The notes under the pieces: model-generated
The model's input: only the letters and a program-made list of their open reading frames with translations
What the model was told of the DNA's origin: nothing
Databases searched by the model: none
Made by a program: the position numbers and the translations under genes
Part shown: one piece after another, positions 23,125-33,143 of the stretch
Position numbering within the stretch: position 1 is the stretch's first letter
Layout of the letters: each line of letters begins with the position of its first letter
Source: Gammaproteobacteria bacterium
GTDB lineage: Bacteria > Pseudomonadota > Gammaproteobacteria > SZUA-229
Assembly (NCBI GenBank): GCA_030148865.1
Contig: JASBSR010000002.1
Coordinates: 62,001-126,000, forward strand
Length of the DNA: 64,000 bases
Direction: 5' to 3'

Positions 23125-24240
23125 TTAGACGCGCGTATAGCGGCCGGCTTTACATACCACGCTGCCCTCGAGCTCCAGTATTAGCAGCATTGAGGCGACT
23201 TCGGCGGCGGTATAACCACTGCATTCCACAATGGCGTCGATGGCCAGTGGCTCATAGTCGAGGCATTTGAGCAGTTTCTTATGGTCCGGGTCAAGTTCTG
23301 CTTGCTTCTGCGGGTACTGCCTGTGGCTGTCTGCGGGGGGCTGGGCTGGGTTTGTGCTGGCACTTGAATGGGCCAGGTGCACGGCCAGTTCTTCGAGAAT
23401 ATCGTCTGCGGTCTCGACCAGTTTGGCGCCCTGGCGGATTAACTGGTGGCAGCCGCGCGCCAGTGGATTGTGGATCGAGCCGGGGATGGCGAAGACTTCG
23501 CGGCCCTGTTCCATGGCGTGGCGGGCGGTGATTAATGAGCCGCTGCGGAATGCGGCCTCAACCACCAGGGTGCCCAGCGAAAGCCCGCTGATCAGTCGAT
23601 TGCGGCGCGGAAACAGGCCGCGCTGGGGCTCGGTGCCGATTGCCATTTCAGACACTATGGCACCATGATTCGCGATTTGCTCCGCCAGCTGGCGGTGACT
23701 GGCGGGATAGACGATATCAAGCCCGTGAGCGACCAGGGCGACTGTGCCGGCCAGACCCTGCAGTGCACCCTGATGGCAGGCGCCATCAATACCGGTGGCG
23801 AGGCCGCTGCTGATGGTAATGCCGGCATTGGCGAGATGCCGGGCAAATTCGCGCGCGGTACGTTCGCCCGAGGCGGTGGGGTTGCGACTGCCGACCATGG
23901 CCAGCTGCGGCTGCAACAGATACTCGGGATCGCCGCGCAGATAGAGCAGGGGCGGTGGTTCATCGATGTGTTTGAGCAGCGGCGGATAGCGCGAGTCGCA
24001 CAGACAGATCAGGTGGTGCTGATCCTGCGCCAGCCAGTCGAGGTCGCGGGCGATGGCGTCCGTGCTGATGGTTTGCAGAGCCGATATCACGGTCTGTGTC
24101 AGGCCGGCGTGTTTGAGGTCTGCACCGCGCGCGTTTAGAGCTGCGCGCGGCTCGCCAAAATGTGACAGTAAACGGTGGTAGCTGACGGCTCCCAGTCCGG
24201 GAACGCGGTGCAGCAGGAGCCAGGCTTCGGTGTCGATCAT
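23125..24240 (-). CDS. dprA: DNA-processing protein DprA
   Basis: AMVGSRNPTASGERTAREFARHLA, SGLATGIDGACHQGAL, PRRNRLISGLSLGTLVVEA. Confidence 0.96.
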   Translation of the reverse strand: MIDTEAWLLLHRVPGLGAVSYHRLLSHFGEPRAALNARGADLKHAGLTQTVISALQTISTDAIARDLDWLAQDQHHLICLCDSRYPPLLKHIDEPPPLLYLRGDPEYLLQPQLAMVGSRNPTASGERTAREFARHLANAGITISSGLATGIDGACHQGALQGLAGTVALVAHGLDIVYPASHRQLAEQIANHGAIVSEMAIGTEPQRGLFPRRNRLISGLSLGTLVVEAAFRSGSLITARHAMEQGREVFAIPGSIHNPLARGCHQLIRQGAKLVETADDILEELAVHLAHSSASTNPAQPPADSHRQYPQKQAELDPDHKKLLKCLDYEPLAIDAIVECSGYTAAEVASMLLILELEGSVVCKAGRYTRV

Positions 24241-24257
24241 CCCTGATTGTAAGCGAA

Positions 24258-25445
24258 CTATTGCGGAGTGGCGACCACGTCGCGAACGTGAATCACGTTG
24301 GTGGATTCCATCATCAGGCCGTAACTGACTTTGTCGAAGGTACGGAAAATCATCATCAGGCCACTGCGTTCGTCCGGCAGTTTGACTTCATCGCCGCTGT
24401 TGACCGGATCATAGTGATCGCGGACGGTATCACCTTTGGTGTACGTGGCCAGCAGGTTGCCAGCTTCGAGGCCGTCTTTGGTGCCCAGATTGATTACCGC
24501 GATCTGGAACTTGGCGATACCGAACAGAGCATCGAATAATGAAATCACCTGGCCGTTAAGTTTACGATCTGGTACTTTGGGAAAATACAGCGAATTGTAC
24601 GAACTCTTGTCGGTCGGCAGCAGGCGGTCACCGATCAGCACTTCGCGTTCGGTGAAGGTGAGTTCACCGATCGCCGGATCACCGTATTTTTTGATGTGGA
24701 CTTCACCCGCATAAATCGCTTCGTAGCCGAGCAGTTCATCGCTATCGGGGTCGATCAGTTTTTTGCCAGGGCGAAATACGGTGAAGCGCACTCGCTCTTT
24801 GTCCAGTTCGCCGCGGATAAACACCCGGTTACCCTGGCCAAGAACCAGATGTTCGTCATCGCTGCCCAGTATGTAAGGTGCGCTTTCCAGCTCTTCTTTG
24901 GTGACCACGCGTGGTCGGGTGGTGAACTGGCGGATGGCGTCGCTGGGAATCGAAGGAATGCTGGCGGCGATGTCATTACGGTAGATGCTGGGGCTAAGCT
25001 TGCGTATCGGTAAACCGGTTTCGGTGGCCGCTTTGGTCGTGCTCGTAATTTTCGGGTTGACCACGATCTGAGGCTGGCCATCGACATAGATAAGGGTCAG
25101 GATATCGCCGGGAAAAATTAAATGCGGATTTTCCACCTGCGGATTGCGCTGCCAGATTTCTGGCCAGTACCAGGGGTCTTTTAAAAACAGGCTGGCGATG
25201 TCCCACAGGGTGTCGCCTTTTTTCACGGTGTATTGCACCGGGTGATTTTGTTTGACGCGGATTTTACGTTTTTCCGGTGGCGGCGTGGCCTCAGCCTCGG
25301 TAACGATCACGGGTCCCGAGTTCACGGGTTCAGCAACGTCTGGGCGTGGTTCGGGGCTGGAACAGCCGATAAGACCGGACAATAGCCCGAGTAAAGCGAA
25401 AAAGGGTACAATTGTAGCCCGGACTGTGCTGACAGGTATTTTCAT
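24258..25445 (-). CDS. LysM peptidoglycan-binding domain lipoprotein/exported protein
   Basis: Lipobox-like LLSGLIGCSS; LysM VKKGDTLWDIASLFLKDPWYWPEIWQRNPQVENPHLIFPGDIL. Confidence 0.92.
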   Translation of the reverse strand: MKIPVSTVRATIVPFFALLGLLSGLIGCSSPEPRPDVAEPVNSGPVIVTEAEATPPPEKRKIRVKQNHPVQYTVKKGDTLWDIASLFLKDPWYWPEIWQRNPQVENPHLIFPGDILTLIYVDGQPQIVVNPKITSTTKAATETGLPIRKLSPSIYRNDIAASIPSIPSDAIRQFTTRPRVVTKEELESAPYILGSDDEHLVLGQGNRVFIRGELDKERVRFTVFRPGKKLIDPDSDELLGYEAIYAGEVHIKKYGDPAIGELTFTEREVLIGDRLLPTDKSSYNSLYFPKVPDRKLNGQVISLFDALFGIAKFQIAVINLGTKDGLEAGNLLATYTKGDTVRDHYDPVNSGDEVKLPDERSGLMMIFRTFDKVSYGLMMESTNVIHVRDVVATPQ

Positions 25446-25590
25446 TGTTAGTATATTTCCCTGATTTTATCCGTTGTTTTCAGGAGTTTGGCTGATAAAC
25501 TTCTATTTCTGAAACAGGTTTCAATTAAGTGTAGCAGAAATCCCCCGTCTAGCGCCGAAATGGCAAAAATACCGGTACTTCAAAACAAAT

Positions 25591-26100
25591 ATGGCTTTAC
25601 TCGACATTTTGCACTATCCCGATTCTCGTTTACGCACGATCGCCCAACCTGTGGCCGAAGTCAGCGTCGAGGTTCGCCACCTGGTGAATGACATGTTCGA
25701 TACCATGTATGCTGCTCCGGGCATTGGTCTGGCGGCGACGCAGGTGAATGTGCACCAGCGCGTGATCGTGATTGATGTCAGCGAAGAAAAAAACCAGCCG
25801 CTGTGTTTAATCAATCCCGAGATTATCGCCAGCGATGGCGTTGAGGTAATGCAGGAAGGCTGTCTTTCGGTGCCCGAGATATACGAGAATGTGGAACGTG
25901 CTGATCACATTAAAGTACGCGCGCTCGATCAGCACGGCAATCAATACGAACTCGAAGCCAGCGGCTTACTGGCGGTGTGCATTCAGCACGAAATGGATCA
26001 TCTGATCGGTAAATTGTTTGTTGATTACCTGTCGCCGTTGAAGCAGCAACGCCTGAAGAAAAAGCTGCTCAAGAGTCAGCGCCAGAGTGTGGCGCTTTAA
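25591..26100 (+). CDS. def: peptide deformylase
   Basis: [33 protein letters not shown]. Confidence 0.97.
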   Translation: MALLDILHYPDSRLRTIAQPVAEVSVEVRHLVNDMFDTMYAAPGIGLAATQVNVHQRVIVIDVSEEKNQPLCLINPEIIASDGVEVMQEGCLSVPEIYENVERADHIKVRALDQHGNQYELEASGLLAVCIQHEMDHLIGKLFVDYLSPLKQQRLKKKLLKSQRQSVAL

Positions 26101-26145
26101 GCGCGCTGATCGCCGTATCAACACTAATATTTTTAGAGTCTGAAC

Positions 26146-27105
26146 ATGACACAGCGAATTGTCTACGCGGGCACCCCCAGGTTTGCCGTCGCCGCGCTCG
26201 ACGCACTGGTGGCGGCACACTATCAGGTGGTCGCGGTTTATACCCAGCCGGATCGCCCTGCCGGTCGCGGGCGTGAGCTGAGCGCGTCGGCGGTGAAACA
26301 GGCGGCACTGCGGCATCAGCTTCCGGTTATGCAGCCTGACAATTTCAGCTCGGTGCAAGATCGTGCGGCGCTGGCCGCGCTCCGACCCGATTTGATGATT
26401 GTCACCGCCTACGGTTTATTGTTACCGGCTGAGGTGCTGGCAATACCGCGCCTGGGCGGTATCAATATTCATGCGTCTCTGTTGCCTCGCTGGCGTGGTG
26501 CAGCGCCCATCCAGCGTGCTCTGCTGGCTGGTGACCAGGTCACCGGGGTGACAATTATGCAAATGGATGCGGGTCTGGATACCGGCGATATGCTGGCAAA
26601 AAAAACCTGCGCCATTGGCGATAGCGATACCGGTTCGAGTCTGCACGATGCACTGATGCAAGTCGGGGCTGAATTATTGATTGAGACCTTGCCCGGAATA
26701 CTCGCGGATAGCATCCGGGCAGAGCCGCAGGAGCAGGCTCAGGCCTGTTATGCGCGCAAGCTCAGTAAGCAGGAAGCCGAGATCGACTGGCAGCAGAGCG
26801 CGCTCGAGATTGCACGCGCGGTGCGCGCGTTTCACGGCTGGCCGGTGGCGTTTACCCGGTGGCAAAAAAATCAGCGCGTGGAAATATTGCGCGTCTGGCG
26901 CGCTACGGTGCTGGCCCAGGAGAGTTCCGAGCAACCGCCTGGCACCGTGATCGCCAGTTCTGCCGAGGGGATTGATGTCGCCACCGGACAGGGGGTGCTG
27001 CGTTTGCTCGAAGTGCAGGCCACCGGCAAACGCGTCATGTCCAGCGCGGATTTTTGCAATGCGCAGAAGCTGGATGGTCAGCGGCTCGGCGCAGAGCCTG
27101 CCTGA
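26146..27105 (+). CDS. fmt: methionyl-tRNA formyltransferase
   Basis: [37 protein letters not shown]. Confidence 0.97.
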   Translation: MTQRIVYAGTPRFAVAALDALVAAHYQVVAVYTQPDRPAGRGRELSASAVKQAALRHQLPVMQPDNFSSVQDRAALAALRPDLMIVTAYGLLLPAEVLAIPRLGGINIHASLLPRWRGAAPIQRALLAGDQVTGVTIMQMDAGLDTGDMLAKKTCAIGDSDTGSSLHDALMQVGAELLIETLPGILADSIRAEPQEQAQACYARKLSKQEAEIDWQQSALEIARAVRAFHGWPVAFTRWQKNQRVEILRVWRATVLAQESSEQPPGTVIASSAEGIDVATGQGVLRLLEVQATGKRVMSSADFCNAQKLDGQRLGAEPA

Positions 27106-27110
27106 ATCCG

Positions 27111-28421
27111 GTGAAACTCAAAGCCAAGGCCACAGCGCGTGTCGTCGCCCTGCAACTGCTGGATAAGGTACTGCATCAGGGCCAGTCGCTGAGCCAGCTC
27201 AAAGCCCAGACGCAGGGGCTCAATTCTCGCGAACGTGCGCTGTGTCTTGAATTGGTGCAGGGCGCGTTGCGCTGGCGCTGGCGGCTGGAATTTTATCTGC
27301 AGCAGTATCTGCAAAAACCGCTGCGTAACAAAGACCGTGATGTCCAGGTGCTGCTGTTACTGGCAATCTACGAAATTACTCAATTGCAGACGCCGGATTA
27401 CGCCAGCGTGAATGAAGCCGTGCAGCTGACGCGCGCGCTCGGCAAGTCCTGGGCGAGTGCCTTGGTCAATGGGGTGTTGCGCAAGTGCGTGCGTCAGCAG
27501 CAGAGCAATTCGTTGCCATTGCCCGTCAGTGAAAGCGCGCGTTACGCCTGCCCCGACTGGCTCATTACCGCGATCAAAACCGACTGGCCGGAACACTGGC
27601 CGGCGATACTCGAGGCCAGCAATCAGCGCGCGCCGGTCTGGTTGCGGGTAAACCTCAGTCAGTTTGAAACGGCAGCCTACCAGCAGCAGTTAGACGCGCG
27701 CGGACAGCGCACACAGCAACACCCGATTGCCGCGCAGGCGCTGGCGCTAGAGCAGCCCTGCGATGTTACCGGGTTGCCCGGTTTTGCCGAGGGTGCGGTT
27801 TCGGTACAGGATGCCTCGGCGCAAATCGCAGCACAGTTGCTGGCGGCGCAGGCGGGTGAGCGGGTGCTGGATCTGTGCGCAGCACCAGGAGGCAAGACCT
27901 GTCATTTGCTCGAGCTGGAGCCGATGCTCGCACTGGTTGCGGTCGATATCGAAGCCGAGCGCATGCAACGCGTGCAGCAGAATTTGACGCGTACCCGGAC
28001 TCAGGCCGAATGCGTTGTGGCCGATGCGTGTAACCCTGACATCTGGTGGGATGGCGTCGCCTTTGACCGGATCTTGCTGGACGCACCGTGTTCGGGCAGT
28101 GGCGTGATTCGTCGCCACCCCGATATCAAAAGTCTGCGGCGTGACACTGACATCGCTCAGCTGGTCGGGCTGCAGCAGCAAATTTTGCAGACCGCCTGGC
28201 GGGCGCTGAAACCCGGTGGTGAACTGCTGTACGTCACCTGCTCGTTGTTGCGCGCAGAGAACCAGCAGCAGATTGCGCAGTTTCTGGCGCAGCAGCCGGA
28301 TGCTGCGGAGCTGGTAATTTCGCCCGCTCTGGGTCATGCCTGTGAGCACGGTCGACAGCTGTTGCCGGGTGAAGATGATGGTGATGGTTTTTACTTTGCC
28401 CGCCTGGGAAAATTGCACTGA
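27111..28421 (+). CDS. rsmB: 16S rRNA (cytosine(967)-C(5))-methyltransferase RsmB
   Basis: VLDLCAAPGGKTCHLLEL, DAPCSGSGVIRRHPDIK, YVTCSLLRAENQQQI; GTG start at 27111. Confidence 0.96.
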   Translation: MKLKAKATARVVALQLLDKVLHQGQSLSQLKAQTQGLNSRERALCLELVQGALRWRWRLEFYLQQYLQKPLRNKDRDVQVLLLLAIYEITQLQTPDYASVNEAVQLTRALGKSWASALVNGVLRKCVRQQQSNSLPLPVSESARYACPDWLITAIKTDWPEHWPAILEASNQRAPVWLRVNLSQFETAAYQQQLDARGQRTQQHPIAAQALALEQPCDVTGLPGFAEGAVSVQDASAQIAAQLLAAQAGERVLDLCAAPGGKTCHLLELEPMLALVAVDIEAERMQRVQQNLTRTRTQAECVVADACNPDIWWDGVAFDRILLDAPCSGSGVIRRHPDIKSLRRDTDIAQLVGLQQQILQTAWRALKPGGELLYVTCSLLRAENQQQIAQFLAQQPDAAELVISPALGHACEHGRQLLPGEDDGDGFYFARLGKLH

Positions 28422-28502
28422 GGGCAGAGAGCTGTGCAATGCGGGATTTATCGGCGTAAACTTCGCGCCATTGTTGTGTGACAAACAGACTGTGAAACAG
28501 TA

Positions 28503-29879
28503 ATGAATATTTTAATTCTGGGCGCGGGGCAGGTGGGTTACTCGGTTGCGTCTAATCTTGCCTCCGAAGCGAATGACATTACCCTGGTCGATACCAGTGC
28601 CGAGCAGCTCGATGAGATCCGTAGTCGTCTCGACATCCAGACGGTTCATGGCCATGCCTCACATCCCGATGTGTTGATGCAGGCGGGTGTCGCCGATGCT
28701 GACATGCTGATTGCGGTCACCAATAGCGATGAAACCAATATGGTCGCCTGTCAGGTGGCGCACAGCCTGTTTCATACTCCGACCAAGATCGCTCGTGTGC
28801 GCGCCCAGGAATATCTCAAGTACACAGATTTATTCCAGAAAGACTCTGTGCCCATCGATGTTCTAATTAGCCCCGAACAAATTGTCTCGAGTTATATCCA
28901 GCGCCTGATCGAATACCCGGGAGCTTTGCAGGTGCTGGATTTCGCCGGCGGCAAGGCGCAGCTGGTGGGTATGAAAGCGTATCATGATGGCCCCCTGGTG
29001 GGGCATGAATTGCGCACCCTGCGTGATCACATGCCTGGCATCGACTGTCGTGTCGCTGCGATTTATCGCCACGGTGCCGGCATTGTGCCAAAAGGGGATC
29101 GTGTCATCGAAGCCGACGATGATGTGTTTTTTATCGCGGCGCGCAAAGACATTCGCCGAGTGATGGCAGAAATCCGCAAGCTGGATAAAAACAGTCGTCA
29201 TATCATGCTCGCGGGTGGCGGTAATATTGGTGCGCGTCTCGCAGCTTCACTGGAACAGAAACATCAGGTCAAAATCATCGAACGCAATCCTGAACGCGCC
29301 AGAACGCTGTCACATGAACTCAATAAAAGCATTGTGTTACTCGGTGACTCAGCCGATGAGACATTGTTGCTGGAAGAAAATGTTGATCAGATGGATGTGT
29401 TCTGCGCGCTGACCAACGATGATGAAGCCAATATCCTGTCTGCCATGCTGGCCAAGCGTATGGGTGCGAGCAAGGTGATGTCGATTATCAATCGGTCGGC
29501 GTATGTTGATCTGATCGAGAGTCAGGGCGTGATTGATGTTGCCATTTCGCCTGAGCAAATTACCATCGGCGCCTTGTTGACCCATGTGCGCCGGGGTGAT
29601 GTCGTGGCAGTGCATTCTCTGCGACGCGGCGCTGCTGAAGCGATTGAAGCCGTTGCGCATGGCGACAGTAATACCTCGCGGGTGGTGGGTCGCAGTGTTG
29701 AAAATGTACAATTGCCAGAAGGTGCTACGATTGGCGCTATCGTGCGCGGCGATGAAGTGATCATGGGACATCATGATGTGGTGATTCAGGCAGGAGACCA
29801 TGTCATTATTTTTCTGCTCGACAAGAAAAAACTTCCTGCGGTTGAAAAACTGTTTCAGGTCAGCGTGACTTTTATCTAA
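28503..29879 (+). CDS. trkA: Trk system potassium transporter TrkA
   Basis: MNILILGAGQVGYSVASNLASEANDITLVD; duplicated RCK_N/RCK_C domains. Confidence 0.97.
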   Translation: MNILILGAGQVGYSVASNLASEANDITLVDTSAEQLDEIRSRLDIQTVHGHASHPDVLMQAGVADADMLIAVTNSDETNMVACQVAHSLFHTPTKIARVRAQEYLKYTDLFQKDSVPIDVLISPEQIVSSYIQRLIEYPGALQVLDFAGGKAQLVGMKAYHDGPLVGHELRTLRDHMPGIDCRVAAIYRHGAGIVPKGDRVIEADDDVFFIAARKDIRRVMAEIRKLDKNSRHIMLAGGGNIGARLAASLEQKHQVKIIERNPERARTLSHELNKSIVLLGDSADETLLLEENVDQMDVFCALTNDDEANILSAMLAKRMGASKVMSIINRSAYVDLIESQGVIDVAISPEQITIGALLTHVRRGDVVAVHSLRRGAAEAIEAVAHGDSNTSRVVGRSVENVQLPEGATIGAIVRGDEVIMGHHDVVIQAGDHVIIFLLDKKKLPAVEKLFQVSVTFI

Positions 29880-29884
29880 TCCAG

Positions 29885-31336
29885 ATGCGCTTTACTATTA
29901 TCCAGCGGCTGGTTGGCTTATTGCTGATGTTATTCAGCATTACCCTGCTACCTCCCTTTATTATCGATTTAATCTATGGCGAAGATGCGGGTACGGCATT
30001 CTTTTTCAGTTATGTTGTGCTGGTCGTGCTGGGATTAGTGATGTATCTGCCAGCGCGCAATGTGCGTGGTGATTTCAGGTTGCGCGACGGTTTTATGGTC
30101 GTTGTGCTGTTCTGGGTGGTGCTGGGGATGGCGGGGGCTTTACCTCTGGTGTTTTATAGTGATCTTGCGGTGAGTTTTACCGATGCGGTGTTTGAGTCCA
30201 TTTCTGGACTCACCACCACCGGTGCCACCGTGCTCACTGGTCTGGATGAAATGCCGCACGGAATTTTGTTTTATCGCCAGGAGCTGCAATGGCTGGGCGG
30301 GATGGGAATTATTGTGCTCGCGGTGGCCGTGATGCCAATGCTGGGCATCGGCGGCATGCAGCTGTATCGTGCCGAAGCGCCGGGGCCGGTGAAAGACAGC
30401 AAGCTAACACCGCGCATTGCTGAATCTGCGAAAGCGCTCTGGTACATTTATCTGGGTCTGACTATTGCCTGTTCCCTGGCCTACTGGTTGGCGGGCATGA
30501 ATGTGTTCGATGCGGTATCGCACAGTTTTGCCACACTTTCGACCGGGGGCTTCTCAACCCATGATGCCAGTCTGGGGTATTTCAACAGCCCGCTGATAGA
30601 AGCGATTGCTGTGGTTTTTATGTTTCTCGGTGGGGTCAATTTTGCCCTGCACTTCGCCGTGGTTCGTTCCTATAATTTGATGCATTACATCCGAGATAGT
30701 GAATTTCAGATGTATGCCATAACATTGCTGGTGGCAGCAACTTCGATCATTGCCTGTTTTTATAGCCAGTACGCAGTGTTTGATTTGTCTGATGCGGTGA
30801 GACAGGGTGTGTTTAATGCTGTGTCGATGGCAACGACAACAGGCTTTACCACTAGTGAGTTTTCGAGCTGGCCCGCGTTTATCCCGGTGATGCTGATTTT
30901 TGTGGGCTTCATGGGGGGCTGTGGCGGCTCCACGGGTGGTGGCATGAAGGCCATTCGGCTACTTCTGCTGATCAAACAAGGTCAGCGTGAATTGATGCGT
31001 CTGATTCACCCGAATGCACAGGTCGTGGTAAAGCTGGGTAAAAAACCCATGTCAGAAACGGTGGTTGAATCTGTCTGGGGATTCTCTGCAGCCTACGTCG
31101 CCTGTTTTGTGATTATAATGCTGGTGATGATGTTCAGTGGGGTCGATCAGGTGACTGCATTTTCGGCGGTGGCTTCAACATTGAACAACGTAGGCCCCGG
31201 GCTGGGTGAGGTGAGTGCCAACTATGCCAGTCTGAATGATCTGGATAAATGGGTGCTATGTTTCTCCATGCTGCTGGGTCGTCTTGAAATCTTCACCTTG
31301 CTGGTGATGTTTACCCCGGCGTTCTGGCGCAAATAG
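29885..31336 (+). CDS. trkH: Trk potassium transporter, TrkH family
   Basis: Multi-TM; SGLTTTGATVLTGLDEMPHGILFYRQELQWLGGMGIIVL; FMGGCGGSTGGGMKAIR. Confidence 0.96.
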   Translation: MRFTIIQRLVGLLLMLFSITLLPPFIIDLIYGEDAGTAFFFSYVVLVVLGLVMYLPARNVRGDFRLRDGFMVVVLFWVVLGMAGALPLVFYSDLAVSFTDAVFESISGLTTTGATVLTGLDEMPHGILFYRQELQWLGGMGIIVLAVAVMPMLGIGGMQLYRAEAPGPVKDSKLTPRIAESAKALWYIYLGLTIACSLAYWLAGMNVFDAVSHSFATLSTGGFSTHDASLGYFNSPLIEAIAVVFMFLGGVNFALHFAVVRSYNLMHYIRDSEFQMYAITLLVAATSIIACFYSQYAVFDLSDAVRQGVFNAVSMATTTGFTTSEFSSWPAFIPVMLIFVGFMGGCGGSTGGGMKAIRLLLLIKQGQRELMRLIHPNAQVVVKLGKKPMSETVVESVWGFSAAYVACFVIIMLVMMFSGVDQVTAFSAVASTLNNVGPGLGEVSANYASLNDLDKWVLCFSMLLGRLEIFTLLVMFTPAFWRK

Positions 31337-31367
31337 TTTGTTCAGTTTCTGCCAGCAGACAGTGTGA

Positions 31368-32336
31368 ATGAAAACCACAACACCACAACAAAGTCGTTTT
31401 TTGCCGCGCTTTAGCATGGCACTGTTAGCACCGCGCTACTGGTTACTCTGGTTGTTGCTCGCGGTGTTTTATGTGTTCAGCTGGTTGCCGGTTGCGGTGA
31501 TTGATCGTGTCGCGAACAGACTTGGCGATTTTGCAGCAAAAAAAAATCGCAAGCGGGCGCTGGTGGCGCGCAGGAATTTAGAACTCTGTTTCCCGGATAA
31601 ACACCCGGACGAAATCGAGATACTGATACGTGATCATTTTCGCGCTTATTTACGTAGTTTGTTGCACTATCCACTGATCTGGTGGGCGCCGCGCTGGCGT
31701 TTGCAGCGTCACATAGAACTGCAGGGAGAAGAATTGATTGCGCAGCAGCGTGTTCAGGGCAAAAATATTATTATCTTGACCTGCCATAGTGTCGGGCTGG
31801 AGTTTTCGGTTGCCGCGCTAACAAAATACACGGCCTGCGCCGGGCCGTATAAAGCGATGGCACATCCGTTGCTCAACTGGCTGGTGGCCAGAGGCCGGCA
31901 GCAGAATAACGCCCGAGTTTTTACCCGTGATGAGGGTTTGCGACCTCTGGTGCAAATGGCACGCAAGGGTCGGGCGATAATCTATCTTGCTGATGAAGAT
32001 TTAGGGCCTGAGGTATCGGTGTTTGTGCCATTCTTCGGGGTACAAAAAGCCACGATTTCGGTGCTCGGACGATTAGCCAAAACCTGTAATGCAGCGGTGT
32101 TGCCCTGTATCAGTTGCTACGATGCGGCATCAAGGAAATACCGAGTCAGGTTGCTGCCGGCGCTGCAAGATTTTCCACAGGGTGATGACCAGATCAATGC
32201 TCGGGTGATGAATGCCGCGATTGAGGCGGCGGTGCGGGAATGTCTGCCGCAGTATTTCTGGACCATGAAGTGGTTTCGCACTCGACCGCCGGGTGAGGCC
32301 GATCTTTATATGGGGGAGTATCAGGACTCACAGTAG
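31368..32336 (+). CDS. lysophospholipid/lipid A acyltransferase (LpxL/HtrB family)
   Basis: ARRNLELCFPDKHPDEIEILIRDHFRAYLRS, LTCHSVGLEF, VSVFVPFFGVQKATIS. Confidence 0.9.
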   Translation: MKTTTPQQSRFLPRFSMALLAPRYWLLWLLLAVFYVFSWLPVAVIDRVANRLGDFAAKKNRKRALVARRNLELCFPDKHPDEIEILIRDHFRAYLRSLLHYPLIWWAPRWRLQRHIELQGEELIAQQRVQGKNIIILTCHSVGLEFSVAALTKYTACAGPYKAMAHPLLNWLVARGRQQNNARVFTRDEGLRPLVQMARKGRAIIYLADEDLGPEVSVFVPFFGVQKATISVLGRLAKTCNAAVLPCISCYDAASRKYRVRLLPALQDFPQGDDQINARVMNAAIEAAVRECLPQYFWTMKWFRTRPPGEADLYMGEYQDSQ

Positions 32337-32363
32337 CCGGTAGTACTGGTTTTTTCTCAGGCG

Positions 32364-32390
32364 ATAAAAACCCCGGAACAAGTCCGGGGT
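32364..32390 (-). terminator. Rho-independent terminator of the CsrB-like RNA
   Basis: 8-bp perfect GC-rich stem ACCCCGGA/TCCGGGGT, 5-nt loop, followed by TTTTTAT on the minus strand. Confidence 0.88.
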
Positions 32391-32550
32391 CGGATAACAT
32401 CCTTGCTTGGTGATTGAGCCTCCGCGCTGTAGCATTCGCCGTCTTTCCGTGTAAACTTCCTCTGGAGTCTCGAGAACTACATCCTGATCCCTGTATGCGT
32501 TTGCTACCTTACGTCCCTGAGTCCCTGTACGGCTCTTTCCATGTGTCCTG
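32365..32550 (-). ncRNA. CsrB/RsmB/RsmZ-family CsrA(RsmA)-sequestering small RNA (predicted)
   Basis: Minus strand: CGCAGGACACATGGAAAGAGCCGTACAGGGACTCAGGGACG...ACAGGGATCAGGATG...GAGGAAG...CGGAAAG...CGGAGG...AAGGATG then ACCCCGGA-CTTGT-TCCGGGGTTTTTAT terminator; ~10 GGA motifs; no supported ORF. Confidence 0.82.
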
Positions 32551-32556
32551 CGAATG

Positions 32557-32562
32557 ATTATG
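32557..32562 (-). promoter_or_regulatory. putative -10 element of the CsrB-like RNA
   Basis: CATAAT on minus strand, ~10 nt before the first GGA motif; weak TAGCTT 17 bp upstream. Confidence 0.45.
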
Positions 32563-32606
32563 GTGGCTGTGCCGAGCTTAAGCTATCAGGTAGTTTGGTG
32601 GTGGCT

Positions 32607-32624
32607 TGTAAGAAAGCGCCTACA
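32607..32624 (-). promoter_or_regulatory. GacA/UvrY/LetA-type response-regulator binding site
   Basis: TGTAGGCGCTTTCTTACA (minus) matches TGTAAG-N6-CTTACA with one mismatch; lies upstream of the putative promoter. Confidence 0.72.
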
Positions 32625-32655
32625 AATTTCTGCACATGTTCAGTCTAATTGACGC

Positions 32656-33108
32656 ATGATCGCGCTCTTACAACGTGTCAGGGGTGCCTCCGTGGCCGTC
32701 GATGGGGCTATTATTTCCAGTATAAACAGTGGCTTACTGGTTTTTGTCGGGGTGGTAAAAAATGATAGCGAGGTGCAGGCAGCGCGCCTGGCCGAACGCC
32801 TGCTGAGTTACCGGATTTTTGCCGATGATAAGGATAGAATGAATCTATCCTTACGCGATACCTGCGGAGAGATTTTACTAGTGCCGCAATTTACTCTGGC
32901 CGCCGACACCCGCAGTGGAAATCGACCCAGCTTGACTCCCGCCGCCGGGCCGGAGAAAGCGCAACACCTGTTCGCGCAGGTAGTTGCTATAATGCAGCAA
33001 CAGATAGATGCCGGAGCGTTACAAAAAGTGCAGACTGGCCGCTTCGGCGCAGACATGGCAGTCGAGCTGGTAAACGACGGGCCTGTCACCTTCTGGCTGG
33101 AAACCTGA
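32656..33108 (+). CDS. dtd: D-aminoacyl-tRNA deacylase
   Basis: MIALLQRVRGASVAVDGAIISSINSGLLVFVGV, VPQFTLAADTRSGNRPSLTPAAGP. Confidence 0.96.
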   Translation: MIALLQRVRGASVAVDGAIISSINSGLLVFVGVVKNDSEVQAARLAERLLSYRIFADDKDRMNLSLRDTCGEILLVPQFTLAADTRSGNRPSLTPAAGPEKAQHLFAQVVAIMQQQIDAGALQKVQTGRFGADMAVELVNDGPVTFWLET

Positions 33109-33143
33109 CCGGATAAATATGATTGAATCGACTGGAGTAAACC

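Noticed and set aside
32194-32400. 68-aa minus-strand ORF through the terminator region
   Set aside because: Overlaps the acyltransferase CDS antisense and runs through the hairpin; Pro/Ser-rich artefact composition.
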